The notes below the pieces were generated by a model. That model did no database searches. It was not told the DNA's origin and worked only from the letters and a program-made list of their open reading frames with translations. The position numbers and the translations under genes were made by a program. From assembly GCA_937139495.1 (NCBI GenBank), contig CAKZQC010000046.1, positions 84,691 through 148,690 of the forward strand: a stretch of DNA of 64,000 nucleotides. The letters run 5' to 3'. Positions 35,501-43,943 of the stretch are shown in pieces. Position 1 is the first letter of the stretch; the number at the start of each line of letters is the position of its first letter. Source of the stretch: an uncultured Saprospiraceae bacterium (lineage in GTDB: Bacteria; Bacteroidota; Bacteroidia; Chitinophagales; Saprospiraceae).

Positions 35501-37558
35501 ATGAAATATACACTCTTATTTTGCTGCTGCTTATTCACTTCTTGGGCTGCTGCCCAATCCCTTTGGTTTGAAGATAGTGACTTTGAAAAGAACGTAAACC
35601 GATGGTATCAAGTCGAAGAATTGGGCGATTATGTACAGTACAATGCACTCTATGTGGATCCCGACAAAGACTTTAGGCTAGTAGCCGAATTTGATGCGAC
35701 CAACCTTACTAACAACGCTAGTTATGGTATTTCTTGGGGGCGTCGCAATGCCTATTCCTACTATCATTTTGAAGTCAATACCGAGCAGTCATTTCGGGTT
35801 GGCTATCGCAATGGATTGGAATTTAATGCCCTAGAGCCTTGGATCAAAAAAAAGAAAGTAATCACGATGGGTATCAATACCCTAGAAGTAGCCAAAAAAG
35901 GGAGCCTTATTCACCTTTCGGTCAATGGTCAGTTGGTTTATAAAATGGATTATAGAAAATTTGTGCAAAGTACCATAGCGATGCGTTCTAGCAATAAATT
36001 GGTAAAGTTTAATCGCTTTGCGATTTATCAAGATAGAGGCGAAATCAATATTGCCAAAGGCATACTCAATGAAGCCCTAGTAGCCGAAAATCTGGGTGCT
36101 AAAGTCAATAGTAAATATGTAGATAAATCGCCTGTTATTAGCCCTGATGGCAAAACACTTTATTTCATTAGAGAATTTGCCGATGATGGATTTGGCAATC
36201 AAGATATTTATTTTTCGACCTACGAAGAAGGTAGTGGCTGGTCACTTGCCGAAAATATAGGTCGCCCACTCAACAACCAAACAAATAATTTTGTCACGGC
36301 TGTCATGCCTGACAACAATACGATTATGGCTATTAATAGCTATACCAGAAGTAGTGCCGAAGAGATTTTGGCATTTACCCATCGTACTCCAGAAGGTTGG
36401 TCAAATCCTATACCTCGCAAGATAAATGGACTTCGCAAAACAGGGCGCTGGGTTTCTTTTGATTTAGCAGCCGATGGCAAAACCATTGTCTATTCGATGA
36501 AACGCCCCAATGGCTATGGAGGACGAGATTTGTATGTTAGTTTTTTGCAGCCCAATGGTGAATTTTCGCCGCCACGCAACCTCGGCAAAACCATCAACAC
36601 GATGGGAAATGAACATTGCCCTTTTTTGGCTGCAGATGGCAAAACACTCTATTTTGATACCGACGGACACGCAGGTTATGGCGGTCGTGATATTTTCATG
36701 ACCAAACGACTAGATGATAGCTGGACCAATTGGTCGGTGCCTCAGAATTTGGGTGACCAAATCAATACTAAAGGTGCTGACGAGGGACTTGTCATTCCCG
36801 CTTCTGGCGAATACGCCTACTTTGTATCCGACAAAAACTCGCTAGGTGGCTTGGATATTTATCGTCTCAAGTTGCCAGAGCATCTCAAGCCAGAACCAAC
36901 GGCTTTATTGACAGGTTATGTTGTTGATTGTTTCAGCCAAAAGGGAATTCCGACTACTATCCGAGTCCTGCAAGTAGGCAAAGCAGGCGAATATGCCACT
37001 GCCCGAACAGCCCCAAACAATGGCGGTTTCAAATTAGCCTTGGCAGGTGGTGCCAAATATCAAATTATAGCCGACTACAATCCAGCTTTAGAGATTAATA
37101 CAACGGATACTATTGAGATTGACTTGACCAGTTTGAGTGCTTATGAAGAGCAGGAGCTTGATCCTATTTGCTTTCAGCCCAAACAATCGGATACGACCAA
37201 AACTAAGATTCCTATTCGGGCAGCAGCTCCCAACTTTAAGTCTGTTTATTTCAATCATGACAAATATCTAATCACTCCCAAATACAAGCAACAACTACAA
37301 GAAATGGCGGCTACTCTTGCCAACTACCCAGCACTAACCATAGAAGTACTAGGACATACGGACAGCAATGGCAGTAATGAATACAACTGGACATTAGCAG
37401 TACGTCGCTCGTCTGCTGTTATTGATTATTTGGTAGCACAGGGCGTAGAGCGTACTCGTTTCGATTTCAAGGGGTTTGGAGAAACCAAACCCATCGCCGA
37501 AAATACCACTGATGGAGGCAGAGCGAACAACCGTCGTGTAGAATTTCGTATAAAATAA
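35501..37558 (+). CDS. PD40/OmpA outer-membrane protein with N-terminal LamG-like domain
   Basis: Envelope protein of 685 residues. The ATG at 35501 gives a signal peptide (MKYTLLFCCCLFTSWAAAQ); the frame opens at a GTG 36 nt upstream without adding a leader. The first domain (about 20-180) looks like a concanavalin/LamG-type beta-sandwich (NNASYGISWGRRNAYSYYHF). A PD40 propeller follows (KSPVISPDGKTLYFIREFAD, YGGRDLYVSF, LYFDTDGHAGYGGRDIFMTK; about 200-460), then a carboxypeptidase-regulatory-like domain (LLTGYVVDCFSQKGIPTTIR), then one OmpA domain (EVLGHTDSNGSNEYNWTLAV ... GRANNRRVEFRI). No TPR is seen. The OmpA end should bind peptidoglycan. Confidence 0.87.
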   Translation: MKYTLLFCCCLFTSWAAAQSLWFEDSDFEKNVNRWYQVEELGDYVQYNALYVDPDKDFRLVAEFDATNLTNNASYGISWGRRNAYSYYHFEVNTEQSFRVGYRNGLEFNALEPWIKKKKVITMGINTLEVAKKGSLIHLSVNGQLVYKMDYRKFVQSTIAMRSSNKLVKFNRFAIYQDRGEINIAKGILNEALVAENLGAKVNSKYVDKSPVISPDGKTLYFIREFADDGFGNQDIYFSTYEEGSGWSLAENIGRPLNNQTNNFVTAVMPDNNTIMAINSYTRSSAEEILAFTHRTPEGWSNPIPRKINGLRKTGRWVSFDLAADGKTIVYSMKRPNGYGGRDLYVSFLQPNGEFSPPRNLGKTINTMGNEHCPFLAADGKTLYFDTDGHAGYGGRDIFMTKRLDDSWTNWSVPQNLGDQINTKGADEGLVIPASGEYAYFVSDKNSLGGLDIYRLKLPEHLKPEPTALLTGYVVDCFSQKGIPTTIRVLQVGKAGEYATARTAPNNGGFKLALAGGAKYQIIADYNPALEINTTDTIEIDLTSLSAYEEQELDPICFQPKQSDTTKTKIPIRAAAPNFKSVYFNHDKYLITPKYKQQLQEMAATLANYPALTIEVLGHTDSNGSNEYNWTLAVRRSSAVIDYLVAQGVERTRFDFKGFGETKPIAENTTDGGRANNRRVEFRIK

Positions 37559-37585
37559 GTAGCCAAAAGAAAACGTAGAAGAAAA

Positions 37586-37661
37586 AGCTACTATTGGAAG
37601 TCTAACGTCTGACAGCAAAGTTGTCTTATAGCATGACAAAAATTACGGTAGCTAAAAAGTG
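37586..37661 (-). repeat. Dispersed repeat, third family, copy B
   Basis: On the minus strand it reads CACTTTTTAGCTACCGTAAT at one end and GTTAGACTTCCAATAGTAGC at the other, matching the copy at 23208-23283 over most of its length. It lies between the convergent PD40/OmpA and bestrophin genes and contains no ORF. Confidence 0.6.
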
Positions 37662-37675
37662 CCTGCTTCTAGGAT

Positions 37676-38716
37676 TTACATCAATACACCATTGATAGGT
37701 TCTATAGCGGGTGGCAAATCCTGTTCGCCCAGCATTTGACGCAAGTCAATCTCTATCGTGCGGCAGAGCGAAAGCATCGGTATGTCATTGCCCAAGCCCT
37801 CAAATGGATTTTCGGAATAGTCGCCAATAAGCTCCATTGTGAGATATACCCAAGCGATGAGTATCGTAAAAGGTACTGACCACCAAGCTCCGTAAGCCCC
37901 ATAATCATGAAATTCGGTAATCATGCCGAAAGGCAATAGGAAAATAAAAATCCCTACAAAAACAGCACTCATGCCACCATATTGCCTTGGCAATGGAAAT
38001 TTTTTGATACGCTCGCATTTGCCTTGATGCTCATAGAAATGATACAGTATTTTTTGCAAATCAATGTGACGAAAATCATTAATAAACCCACTTGCTCTCA
38101 ACCCAGCGAGTTCTTGAGCTTGTTTATCAATGAGCTGAGTAGCCATATTTTTGTAGCCTATCATTTCCTCATATTCTTCCTTGCCCAACAAGTCTTCTAC
38201 AATTTTATCTACATTTTCCTTTTCGGAAAACAAACAAACACCGATACGCTTTTGCATACGACGGACGTTCTTTTTGGCGTGCAGCCCTTGATTGATATGC
38301 TCCCAATTGGTCGGGATCAATAATTGGCTACGCAAAACATATAGCCAAGCTATATGACGATAAATCAGGCGTTGCTGCATGGCTTTAAGCTCGGCTGCTG
38401 CTTGTGGATTAGCTACAAACTGATTGGACAAATAAGCCCTAGACATACTGCCCCATGCTCGGCTACTATTGACAATACCACCCCATATTTTGCGTGCCTC
38501 CCAGAGTCTATCATAGGCTTGATTGTTCTTGAAACCAATATAAAAAGCGACTGCTGTAGCCAATACCGAAATCGGTAACCACGGCATATGTAGCCAATGT
38601 AGATGTAGTACATCATGTAGTGAGGTAACCAAAGTTACCCAAACACTAATCCATATCAAATGCCCCCCCGTGAAGGCGATTAAATTTGTAGGGCTGACAC
38701 TTTTATTGACAAACAT
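37676..38716 (-). CDS. Bestrophin-family (UPF0187) ion channel
   Basis: Inner-membrane protein of 346 residues. Family features are the N-terminal hydrophobic pair, FYIGFKNNQAYDRLWEARKIWGGIVNSSRAWG (split by a short turn) with the conserved NxxxYDRWWExR-like region, and the C-terminal PFGMITEFHDYGAYGAWWSVPFT and NPFEGLGNDIPMLSLCRTIE segments that match the bestrophin fold, including the acidic NPFxxxxND stretch. Bacterial homologues form pentameric channels, some for cations. The role in this organism is not known. The gene is transcribed alone. Confidence 0.88.
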   Translation of the reverse strand: MFVNKSVSPTNLIAFTGGHLIWISVWVTLVTSLHDVLHLHWLHMPWLPISVLATAVAFYIGFKNNQAYDRLWEARKIWGGIVNSSRAWGSMSRAYLSNQFVANPQAAAELKAMQQRLIYRHIAWLYVLRSQLLIPTNWEHINQGLHAKKNVRRMQKRIGVCLFSEKENVDKIVEDLLGKEEYEEMIGYKNMATQLIDKQAQELAGLRASGFINDFRHIDLQKILYHFYEHQGKCERIKKFPLPRQYGGMSAVFVGIFIFLLPFGMITEFHDYGAYGAWWSVPFTILIAWVYLTMELIGDYSENPFEGLGNDIPMLSLCRTIEIDLRQMLGEQDLPPAIEPINGVLM

Positions 38717-38761
38717 TTTATTTTTTTGGTTAAATAAAGCTCTAAAATACGCAAAAAATAC

Positions 38762-38800
38762 AAAAAGAGAAAAACCACAAATTTGGCTTTTCTCTTTTTA
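38762..38800 (-). terminator. Terminator after the rhomboid gene
   Basis: AAAAAGAGAAAA pairs with TTTTCTCTTTTT with a 14-nt loop. It lies 37 bp after the stop of the minus-strand rhomboid gene and could terminate either strand. Confidence 0.65.
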
Positions 38801-38836
38801 ATATTTTTTTTGGATTGACAATCAAGCTTTTGCCAC

Positions 38837-39493
38837 TTACATACCCGCATTGAGCACATCATCTAACAAGTCTTCATTACCTGCTTTTGGCTTTTGGATA
38901 GGTTTAGGGTCTTCTTTTTTATCATTGAATAAATAGCCAAAAATAGCTCCCATAATACCACCCATAATATGCCCATATTCCGACACTTGATTATCCTGCA
39001 TACTGTGTATGACTTCCTTGCCCAAAAAGAACAATACAACCAAAATAAACGTCATCGGTATTGTCCCTTTGCGGACATCGGCAAACGAAACCAACACAAT
39101 AAACATAAACACCAACCCACTTGCTCCAAGCAGTGCGGTATTGAACAAAAGAATTTGAAATAGTGCCGTAACTAATGCCGTCGTGACCATCATAATCAAG
39201 ATATTTCGACTACCATATTTCTCTTCCATAATAGGTGCTATCAATAGAAAAATAGACATATTACCTGCAATATGCCCTTGATTGGCATGCCCCATCGTGT
39301 AGCTAATCAGTCGCAAATAATCGAGTGGATCAGCAAAATTAAACTGCGGAAATAAAGTAAAAAACTGTGTCGTCATGCTCCACTTGTTCGAAGTAGGATC
39401 TCCCCATATTGCCCAGTTGCCAAAATAAACACCCATACAAATGAGCGAAAAAGTAAGTACGACAGGAGAATTATATCTTATTTTGAGTGCCAT
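38837..39493 (-). CDS. Rhomboid-family intramembrane serine protease
   Basis: Six- to seven-helix membrane protein of 218 residues. The catalytic Ser lies in LLGASGLVFM and the catalytic His in SEYGHIMGGIMGAIFGYL, together with YTMGHANQGHIAGNMSIF, where rhomboids have the HxxxxHxxxN-like oxyanion region. Both catalytic residues are present, so it is probably active. The C-terminal tail (about 180-218) is polar with Lys and Pro. The substrate is not known. It is the first of three rhomboid genes in this window. The AI-2E transporter gene lies 69 bp upstream in the same direction. Confidence 0.87.
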   Translation of the reverse strand: MALKIRYNSPVVLTFSLICMGVYFGNWAIWGDPTSNKWSMTTQFFTLFPQFNFADPLDYLRLISYTMGHANQGHIAGNMSIFLLIAPIMEEKYGSRNILIMMVTTALVTALFQILLFNTALLGASGLVFMFIVLVSFADVRKGTIPMTFILVVLFFLGKEVIHSMQDNQVSEYGHIMGGIMGAIFGYLFNDKKEDPKPIQKPKAGNEDLLDDVLNAGM

Positions 39494-39562
39494 GTTTGCA
39501 TTTTTTTAATAATAAAAAGGCTTAGTTTTCTACATAACAACAAGCCATTCACAAAAAGTTCA

Positions 39563-40978
39563 TTAGGATTCTGGAGCAGGGGGACGCCGTTTGGGTGGCG
39601 TATCTTTGACCTCTAAATCAATATGTGCTTCCTCACTAAAGGTGTCCGTTAGCTTTCGGACAATCTCAAATTCGTGCAAAAACACGGCTGCAATAACCCG
39701 AATAATCGTATAAGTAGGTATGGCGATTACCATTCCTGTAATCCCTCCTATCTGCGCTCCTGCTACGACCACTATGAATATTTCGAGTGGATGCGCCGAT
39801 ACACTATTGGAAAAAATATAAGGTTGCAAAATGAAATTGTCACCTGCTTGCATGACTGCAAAAGTAATCAATACACTGTACAACATAGGCAAGGTATCTA
39901 TATAAAAATCAGCCTCTAAATTGGAACTAATCGTAACCATTACAGCAAAAGCGGCCCCTATCATAGGACCTATATAAGGTATAATATTGATGAGTGCCGC
40001 AAAAAAACCAATCAAGAAAGAATTGGGAACACCAAATAAAGAAAGTAACCCTGTCAAGAAAACAGTAATGACGATTACTTGCAAAAATACCCCTCCAAAG
40101 TACCGACTCAATAAATGTTTAATATCTTGGAGAGCGGTATCGGTTCTATCAAAATGTCGCCGTGGCATGACCTTTTTGAGTGCATTACCAAACAGCTTTT
40201 CATCTTTCAGAAAAAAGAAAGTAATGAAGGTGACTGAACTCAATAACACTAAAAAATTGCCAAATAAATTGACCGCAAACAAAACGGTATTAGTGATTAT
40301 TTTGGAAGGACTGATATATTCCAAAGCCTGTTTTTTGATTTTGGTCAATGGCGAGGCTTCTGCTTCTTCTTTGTATTCTTGAAATATAGTATTGGCGTTT
40401 TTGTTATTACTCTCTGCTGGCAGCAGAATCTGCAAATCTAAACTAATGTTTGTTTGAGAAGCAACATCTCCAGCAGGATTCAAAAGAGAATCTATTCGTA
40501 CCGTTTTGGTAATAACCTGTGGCTCTTTGGAGACGTTCCTGGTGGGATCAACGATGATTTCGCCCAACAACGATGTAGAATCTGGAATAGGGATTTCTAC
40601 GGGAACTTCCGTAAGCCCTTTTTCTACCATCCACTCATTGAAGTGTGCAATAGGTTCTTCCAAACTATCCAAGATATTGTTATAATCTACTTTGGCTAGA
40701 TTTCGTCCTTGTTGCAGTATAATAGGTGCGAAAATACTGACGAACCCAATCAGAATACCATAAAAGAAAAAGATGACCAGCACCGAACAAAGTGCGGGAG
40801 GCAAACTCCATTTTTTTATCTTTACCCCTCGAAGCATTTTCATAATCGGCGACCCCAACAGTGACAAGACCCAAGCCAAGACAATCCAAGTAAAAATAGT
40901 ACTAAAATAGTACACTATCAAGCCAAAAAAAAGGATACTAGCGAGCACTCCTATATACTTAGAATATTTTTTTTTCAT
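39563..40978 (-). CDS. AI-2E family transporter
   Basis: Membrane protein of 471 residues in the AI-2E/TqsA/YdiK-type family of exporters. The ATG at 40978 (MKKKYSKYIGVLASILFFGL) gives the expected first helices; 27 codons further upstream add no helix. Late helices include FLKDEKLFGNALKKVMPRR, FGGVFLQVIVITVFLTGLLS, PYIGPMIGAAFAVMVTISS and the conserved GGITGMVIAIPTYTIIRVIA ending. A long, mainly polar periplasmic insertion (about 95-215) is larger than in most members. The substrate cannot be inferred; members export diverse solutes, and some are Na+/H+ antiporters. Confidence 0.85.
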   Translation of the reverse strand: MKKKYSKYIGVLASILFFGLIVYYFSTIFTWIVLAWVLSLLGSPIMKMLRGVKIKKWSLPPALCSVLVIFFFYGILIGFVSIFAPIILQQGRNLAKVDYNNILDSLEEPIAHFNEWMVEKGLTEVPVEIPIPDSTSLLGEIIVDPTRNVSKEPQVITKTVRIDSLLNPAGDVASQTNISLDLQILLPAESNNKNANTIFQEYKEEAEASPLTKIKKQALEYISPSKIITNTVLFAVNLFGNFLVLLSSVTFITFFFLKDEKLFGNALKKVMPRRHFDRTDTALQDIKHLLSRYFGGVFLQVIVITVFLTGLLSLFGVPNSFLIGFFAALINIIPYIGPMIGAAFAVMVTISSNLEADFYIDTLPMLYSVLITFAVMQAGDNFILQPYIFSNSVSAHPLEIFIVVVAGAQIGGITGMVIAIPTYTIIRVIAAVFLHEFEIVRKLTDTFSEEAHIDLEVKDTPPKRRPPAPES

Positions 40979-41370
40979 ATCAATCAGGAGCTCTAGGATA
41001 TATTTAGTTAATGGGTCAAATATAGTATTAGCTGACCAGTACAGACCAAACGGCTGCAATGTGCTAGCAACAAATATAGTTGTTTAAAGTTCATTACCCT
41101 AGAGATACGATTTATAATTATTAATAATAAAACACCTCATTTTTGCTATCTTTTTATTAATATCGTCTTGGGGATAGCTGTTTTGTTTTAGTCTCCCTGT
41201 TAGTTTTTTTAAAAATTACTTTAGTACAGGACAAAAAACTATTATCAACGAGGTACTAAGCACTTTCAAAGTGCTTAGTACCTTATTTGAAGGCTAAACA
41301 ATACCTTTGGAATAAGTATTTTTAACTTTTGTCCTGTACTCAAAAAAATTACTACAAAAAAGAAATCGTT
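40979..41370. other. Intergenic gap with a palindromic element
   Basis: A divergent gap of about 390 bp between the AI-2E and DUF5685 genes. Its right half is the palindromic element at 41223-41340. The left half shows no ORF and no clear promoter motif. Confidence 0.5.
41223..41340. repeat. 118-bp palindromic element with central hairpin
   Basis: Terminal inverted repeats AGTACAGGACAAAA (41223-41236) and its exact reverse complement (41327-41340) enclose a perfect 15-bp stem, GGTACTAAGCACTTT, at 41252-41282 with a one-base loop. The layout resembles the four 161-164 bp elements of this window, but the sequences differ and no target duplication is seen. Its right end contains a TTG in frame with the next gene, and it ends 30 bp before that gene's ATG. 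Confidence 0.75.
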
Positions 41371-42804
41371 ATGTTTGGTCTTATGAAACCCCAAAAGCAG
41401 TGTAATACCGTCTCTCCCCCCGTCCCTACTTCAGCTAACTTTCACCGACAGCATTATTGTGGCACCTGCAAGGCAATAGCCACCGATTACAACCACAGCA
41501 GCCGCTTATTGCTTAACTTCGATACCGTATTCCTATCCGAAATATTATCGTTGGTTCGTCAAGAAAAGACCACTCAATGGGACAAAGCACTCACCAAAGT
41601 TAATACCTGTTTTGATATGCCCCAAACCGCAACCCCTTTCTCGCTACAGTATGCGGCGGCCACCAATATGCTATTGGGCGAACTCAAACTAGACGACAAT
41701 ATCAAAGATGATAAAAAATGGACGTGGAATATTGCCCATCGCTATTTTTCCAAAAACTTTGAATTGGCAAAAGCTAAACTAACCCGTTGGGGACTCAACC
41801 TAACAACTATTTACTATTGGATAGACCAACAAGCCAAACGAGAAAAAGAAAATCTTGAGGAGCAGTCAGTACAGCAAGGATTGGCGTATTATGCCGAACC
41901 AACAGCTATGATTACGGCACTACTTTTTGAGGGTGGCGGACAAGAAACCGAAACACGATTAGCACTCTACAAATTGGGTTACGCCTTTGGCGAATTGATG
42001 TATATGCTAGATGCTTTTGAGGATTACGAGCGAGATGTATTTGACCAACAATTCAATCCACTGTGGCTACTACTCAAACAGCCCACTCGTAGTTTGAGCG
42101 AAGCCCAGCAACAAGAAATGCAAGCAATCCTGTGGACAGCAGCCGAAGAGATACAGCCACTTTTGCAGCAATTACCCATAGATACGCTGCTAGCCGAGCA
42201 GTATCAATCTAGCTTGACCTCCAATCTTGCCTTGCGCATTTATACGCCAAGGATTGTCCCCCAAACATGGACAGAACGCCTACAACTACGTTGGCAAAAC
42301 GCTCAAAATTTGGCAAACCAGATTAGCTGTACGCCAACCAGTTGGGTACGACAACTGAATTATTACGCTATCGTCGTGGCGGTATTTATCAGTCCCAGTA
42401 GTTCCGAATTTTTGCCACAAAACGGCAAAGCAGAAATAGTCGCTTGGTCAGCAATTATCACCGCTACCTTAGCCAGTATTGGACTAGCTAGTGCTGCTGT
42501 TCGCAAACAAAAAAAATCAAAAAAAGAAAAACGTTCTCAACGCAAACAAGAGCGATTGTACAAACGAGTATTCAAACGACTACGACAAATAATCCGTTCT
42601 GGTCAGCAACAAAATGACTGTTGTGGTGCTTGTATCAGTAGTTGTTGCAATAGTTGTTGCGAGAGTTGCTGTGAGAGCTGTTGCGAGAGTCTGTTCGAGA
42701 GTTGTAGCGACCGCTCACCTCTTTTTTGGCTTATGTTAATCATGGGAATTATTATCGTAACAGGTATTGTACTGCTGGTTTTAATATTAGCTGGAGTTAT
42801 TTAA
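41371..42804 (+). CDS. DUF5685 family membrane protein with Cys-rich tail
   Basis: A 477-residue protein. It opens MFGLMKPQKQC and HYCGTCKAIATDYNHSSRLL, the signature of DUF5685 with conserved HYCGTCK, then LLNFDTVFLSEILSL. A helix with DAFEDYERDVFDQQFNP (about 215) resembles the Asp-rich site of all-alpha prenyl synthases, but any activity is unproven. The C-terminal part has a hydrophobic helix near 360, a very basic linker, a run of CCxSCC units (CCGACISSCCNSCCESCC and onward, about 425-445) and a last membrane helix. The ATG at 41371 is chosen over a TTG inside the upstream palindrome. The GHMP kinase gene follows 11 bp downstream, so the two are probably co-transcribed. Confidence 0.75.
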   Translation: MFGLMKPQKQCNTVSPPVPTSANFHRQHYCGTCKAIATDYNHSSRLLLNFDTVFLSEILSLVRQEKTTQWDKALTKVNTCFDMPQTATPFSLQYAAATNMLLGELKLDDNIKDDKKWTWNIAHRYFSKNFELAKAKLTRWGLNLTTIYYWIDQQAKREKENLEEQSVQQGLAYYAEPTAMITALLFEGGGQETETRLALYKLGYAFGELMYMLDAFEDYERDVFDQQFNPLWLLLKQPTRSLSEAQQQEMQAILWTAAEEIQPLLQQLPIDTLLAEQYQSSLTSNLALRIYTPRIVPQTWTERLQLRWQNAQNLANQISCTPTSWVRQLNYYAIVVAVFISPSSSEFLPQNGKAEIVAWSAIITATLASIGLASAAVRKQKKSKKEKRSQRKQERLYKRVFKRLRQIIRSGQQQNDCCGACISSCCNSCCESCCESCCESLFESCSDRSPLFWLMLIMGIIIVTGIVLLVLILAGVI

Positions 42805-42815
42805 ACATTGCAATT

Positions 42816-43727
42816 ATGACTACTTTTTATTCCAAATCATATCCTTCCAAGGTACTCCTTTATGGAGAATACACTATTATAGAACAAGGTGCTGCACTCG
42901 CCATTCCTTACCCAACTTTGGCAGGACGTTGGCAGCGACTTTCGTCCAATAATTCGATAGCAACCGCCTCCCATCAGAGCTTGCTTGTCATTTTGTCTTT
43001 TTTGCAAAAAAGCACCCTTGATTTTCTTAATCTTGATGCTTTTGCAATCGACTTAGAACAAGGAATTTGGTTTGATTCTAATATTCCTGGTGGCTATGGC
43101 TTGGGTAGTTCGGGTGCTGTTTGTGCCGCTATTTATGACCGCTATTGCCTACAAAAAACAACCAACTGGCAGGAGCTGCAAAGCAAGCTAGCCGCTATCG
43201 AAAATTGTTTTCACGGGCGTAGCTCGGGCATCGACCCTTTGGTTAGTTACTTGCAGCAGCCTTTATTGATAACAGCCGACGGTGATATCCAGCAAGTAGA
43301 TTTGCCCCTAGCAAATACCCCTACAGGAGGTGGCTTGTTTCTGCTAGATACACAGTTGGAGCGACAAGCGACCGCTTTTATTAATTTTTTTGTAAATGCT
43401 GCCAAGCAGTCCGATTTTCAAAAATCTTACATTGCACCAGCCAAACAAGCCGCTCAACAAGCTATAGCCGCACTAATAGAGCCACAGCCAAGTCAGCTAC
43501 TAACGGCGACAAAACAACTTTCTGCCTTGCAGTACCAACATTTGTCGCCTATGGTTCCAGAGCATTTTAGTCATATTTGGGAACAAGGATTAGACACCCA
43601 AGCTTACAGTATAAAACTCTGTGGGGCAGGTGGTGGCGGCTTCCTACTGGGTGCTACTGCTGATTGGGAAGCCACCAAAAATAAATACTTAAAAAATAAC
43701 AATGTAACACTTATATATAGCTGGTAA
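42816..43727 (+). CDS. GHMP kinase, mevalonate-kinase-like
   Basis: Small-molecule kinase of 303 residues in the GHMP family. The ATG at 42816 gives the opening YPSKVLLYGEYTIIEQGAAL. The ATP-binding loop is PGGYGLGSSGAVCAA (about 91-105), where the family has PxxxGLGSSA, and the C-terminal motif is KLCGAGGGGFLLG (about 267). The HGRSSGIDPL stretch between them fits mevalonate kinases and galactokinases, with Asp as the likely base. The mevalonate pathway enzymes fni and mvaA lie 18 kb away, which makes mevalonate kinase or a phosphomevalonate-type step the best guess. It is probably in an operon with the DUF5685 gene. Confidence 0.8.
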   Translation: MTTFYSKSYPSKVLLYGEYTIIEQGAALAIPYPTLAGRWQRLSSNNSIATASHQSLLVILSFLQKSTLDFLNLDAFAIDLEQGIWFDSNIPGGYGLGSSGAVCAAIYDRYCLQKTTNWQELQSKLAAIENCFHGRSSGIDPLVSYLQQPLLITADGDIQQVDLPLANTPTGGGLFLLDTQLERQATAFINFFVNAAKQSDFQKSYIAPAKQAAQQAIAALIEPQPSQLLTATKQLSALQYQHLSPMVPEHFSHIWEQGLDTQAYSIKLCGAGGGGFLLGATADWEATKNKYLKNNNVTLIYSW

Positions 43728-43844
43728 TAGTGATGTTAGTCAATCATTAAGTTACTCTCTCTAAGTTGCCATATTTAAGCCATCTTTTAGATCTAGTAGG
43801 TGACTTTTTTATTACCCACTTATACCATGAATAAACATTTTTTG

Positions 43845-43876
43845 TTTGGCTTTCGCTAATAAGAATTGTACTTTTG
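43845..43876 (+). promoter_or_regulatory. Bacteroidota-type promoter for the cytochrome gene
   Basis: TTTG (43845-43848), a 20-nt spacer and TACTTTTG (43869-43876) match the consensus. The start would be near 43883. The repeat end AAGAGCGTGTCTAA (43890-43903) falls in the leader. Confidence 0.6.
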
Positions 43877-43943
43877 TATAGATACATCTAAGAGCGTGTC
43901 TAATATTTATTGACCTGATCCCTTTTTCATTAAAAAAATAGCA

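Noticed and set aside
41329..41370. TTG start at 41329 for the DUF5685 protein
   Set aside because: It lies inside the terminal repeat of the palindrome. The ATG at 41371 begins exactly at the family's MFGL start.
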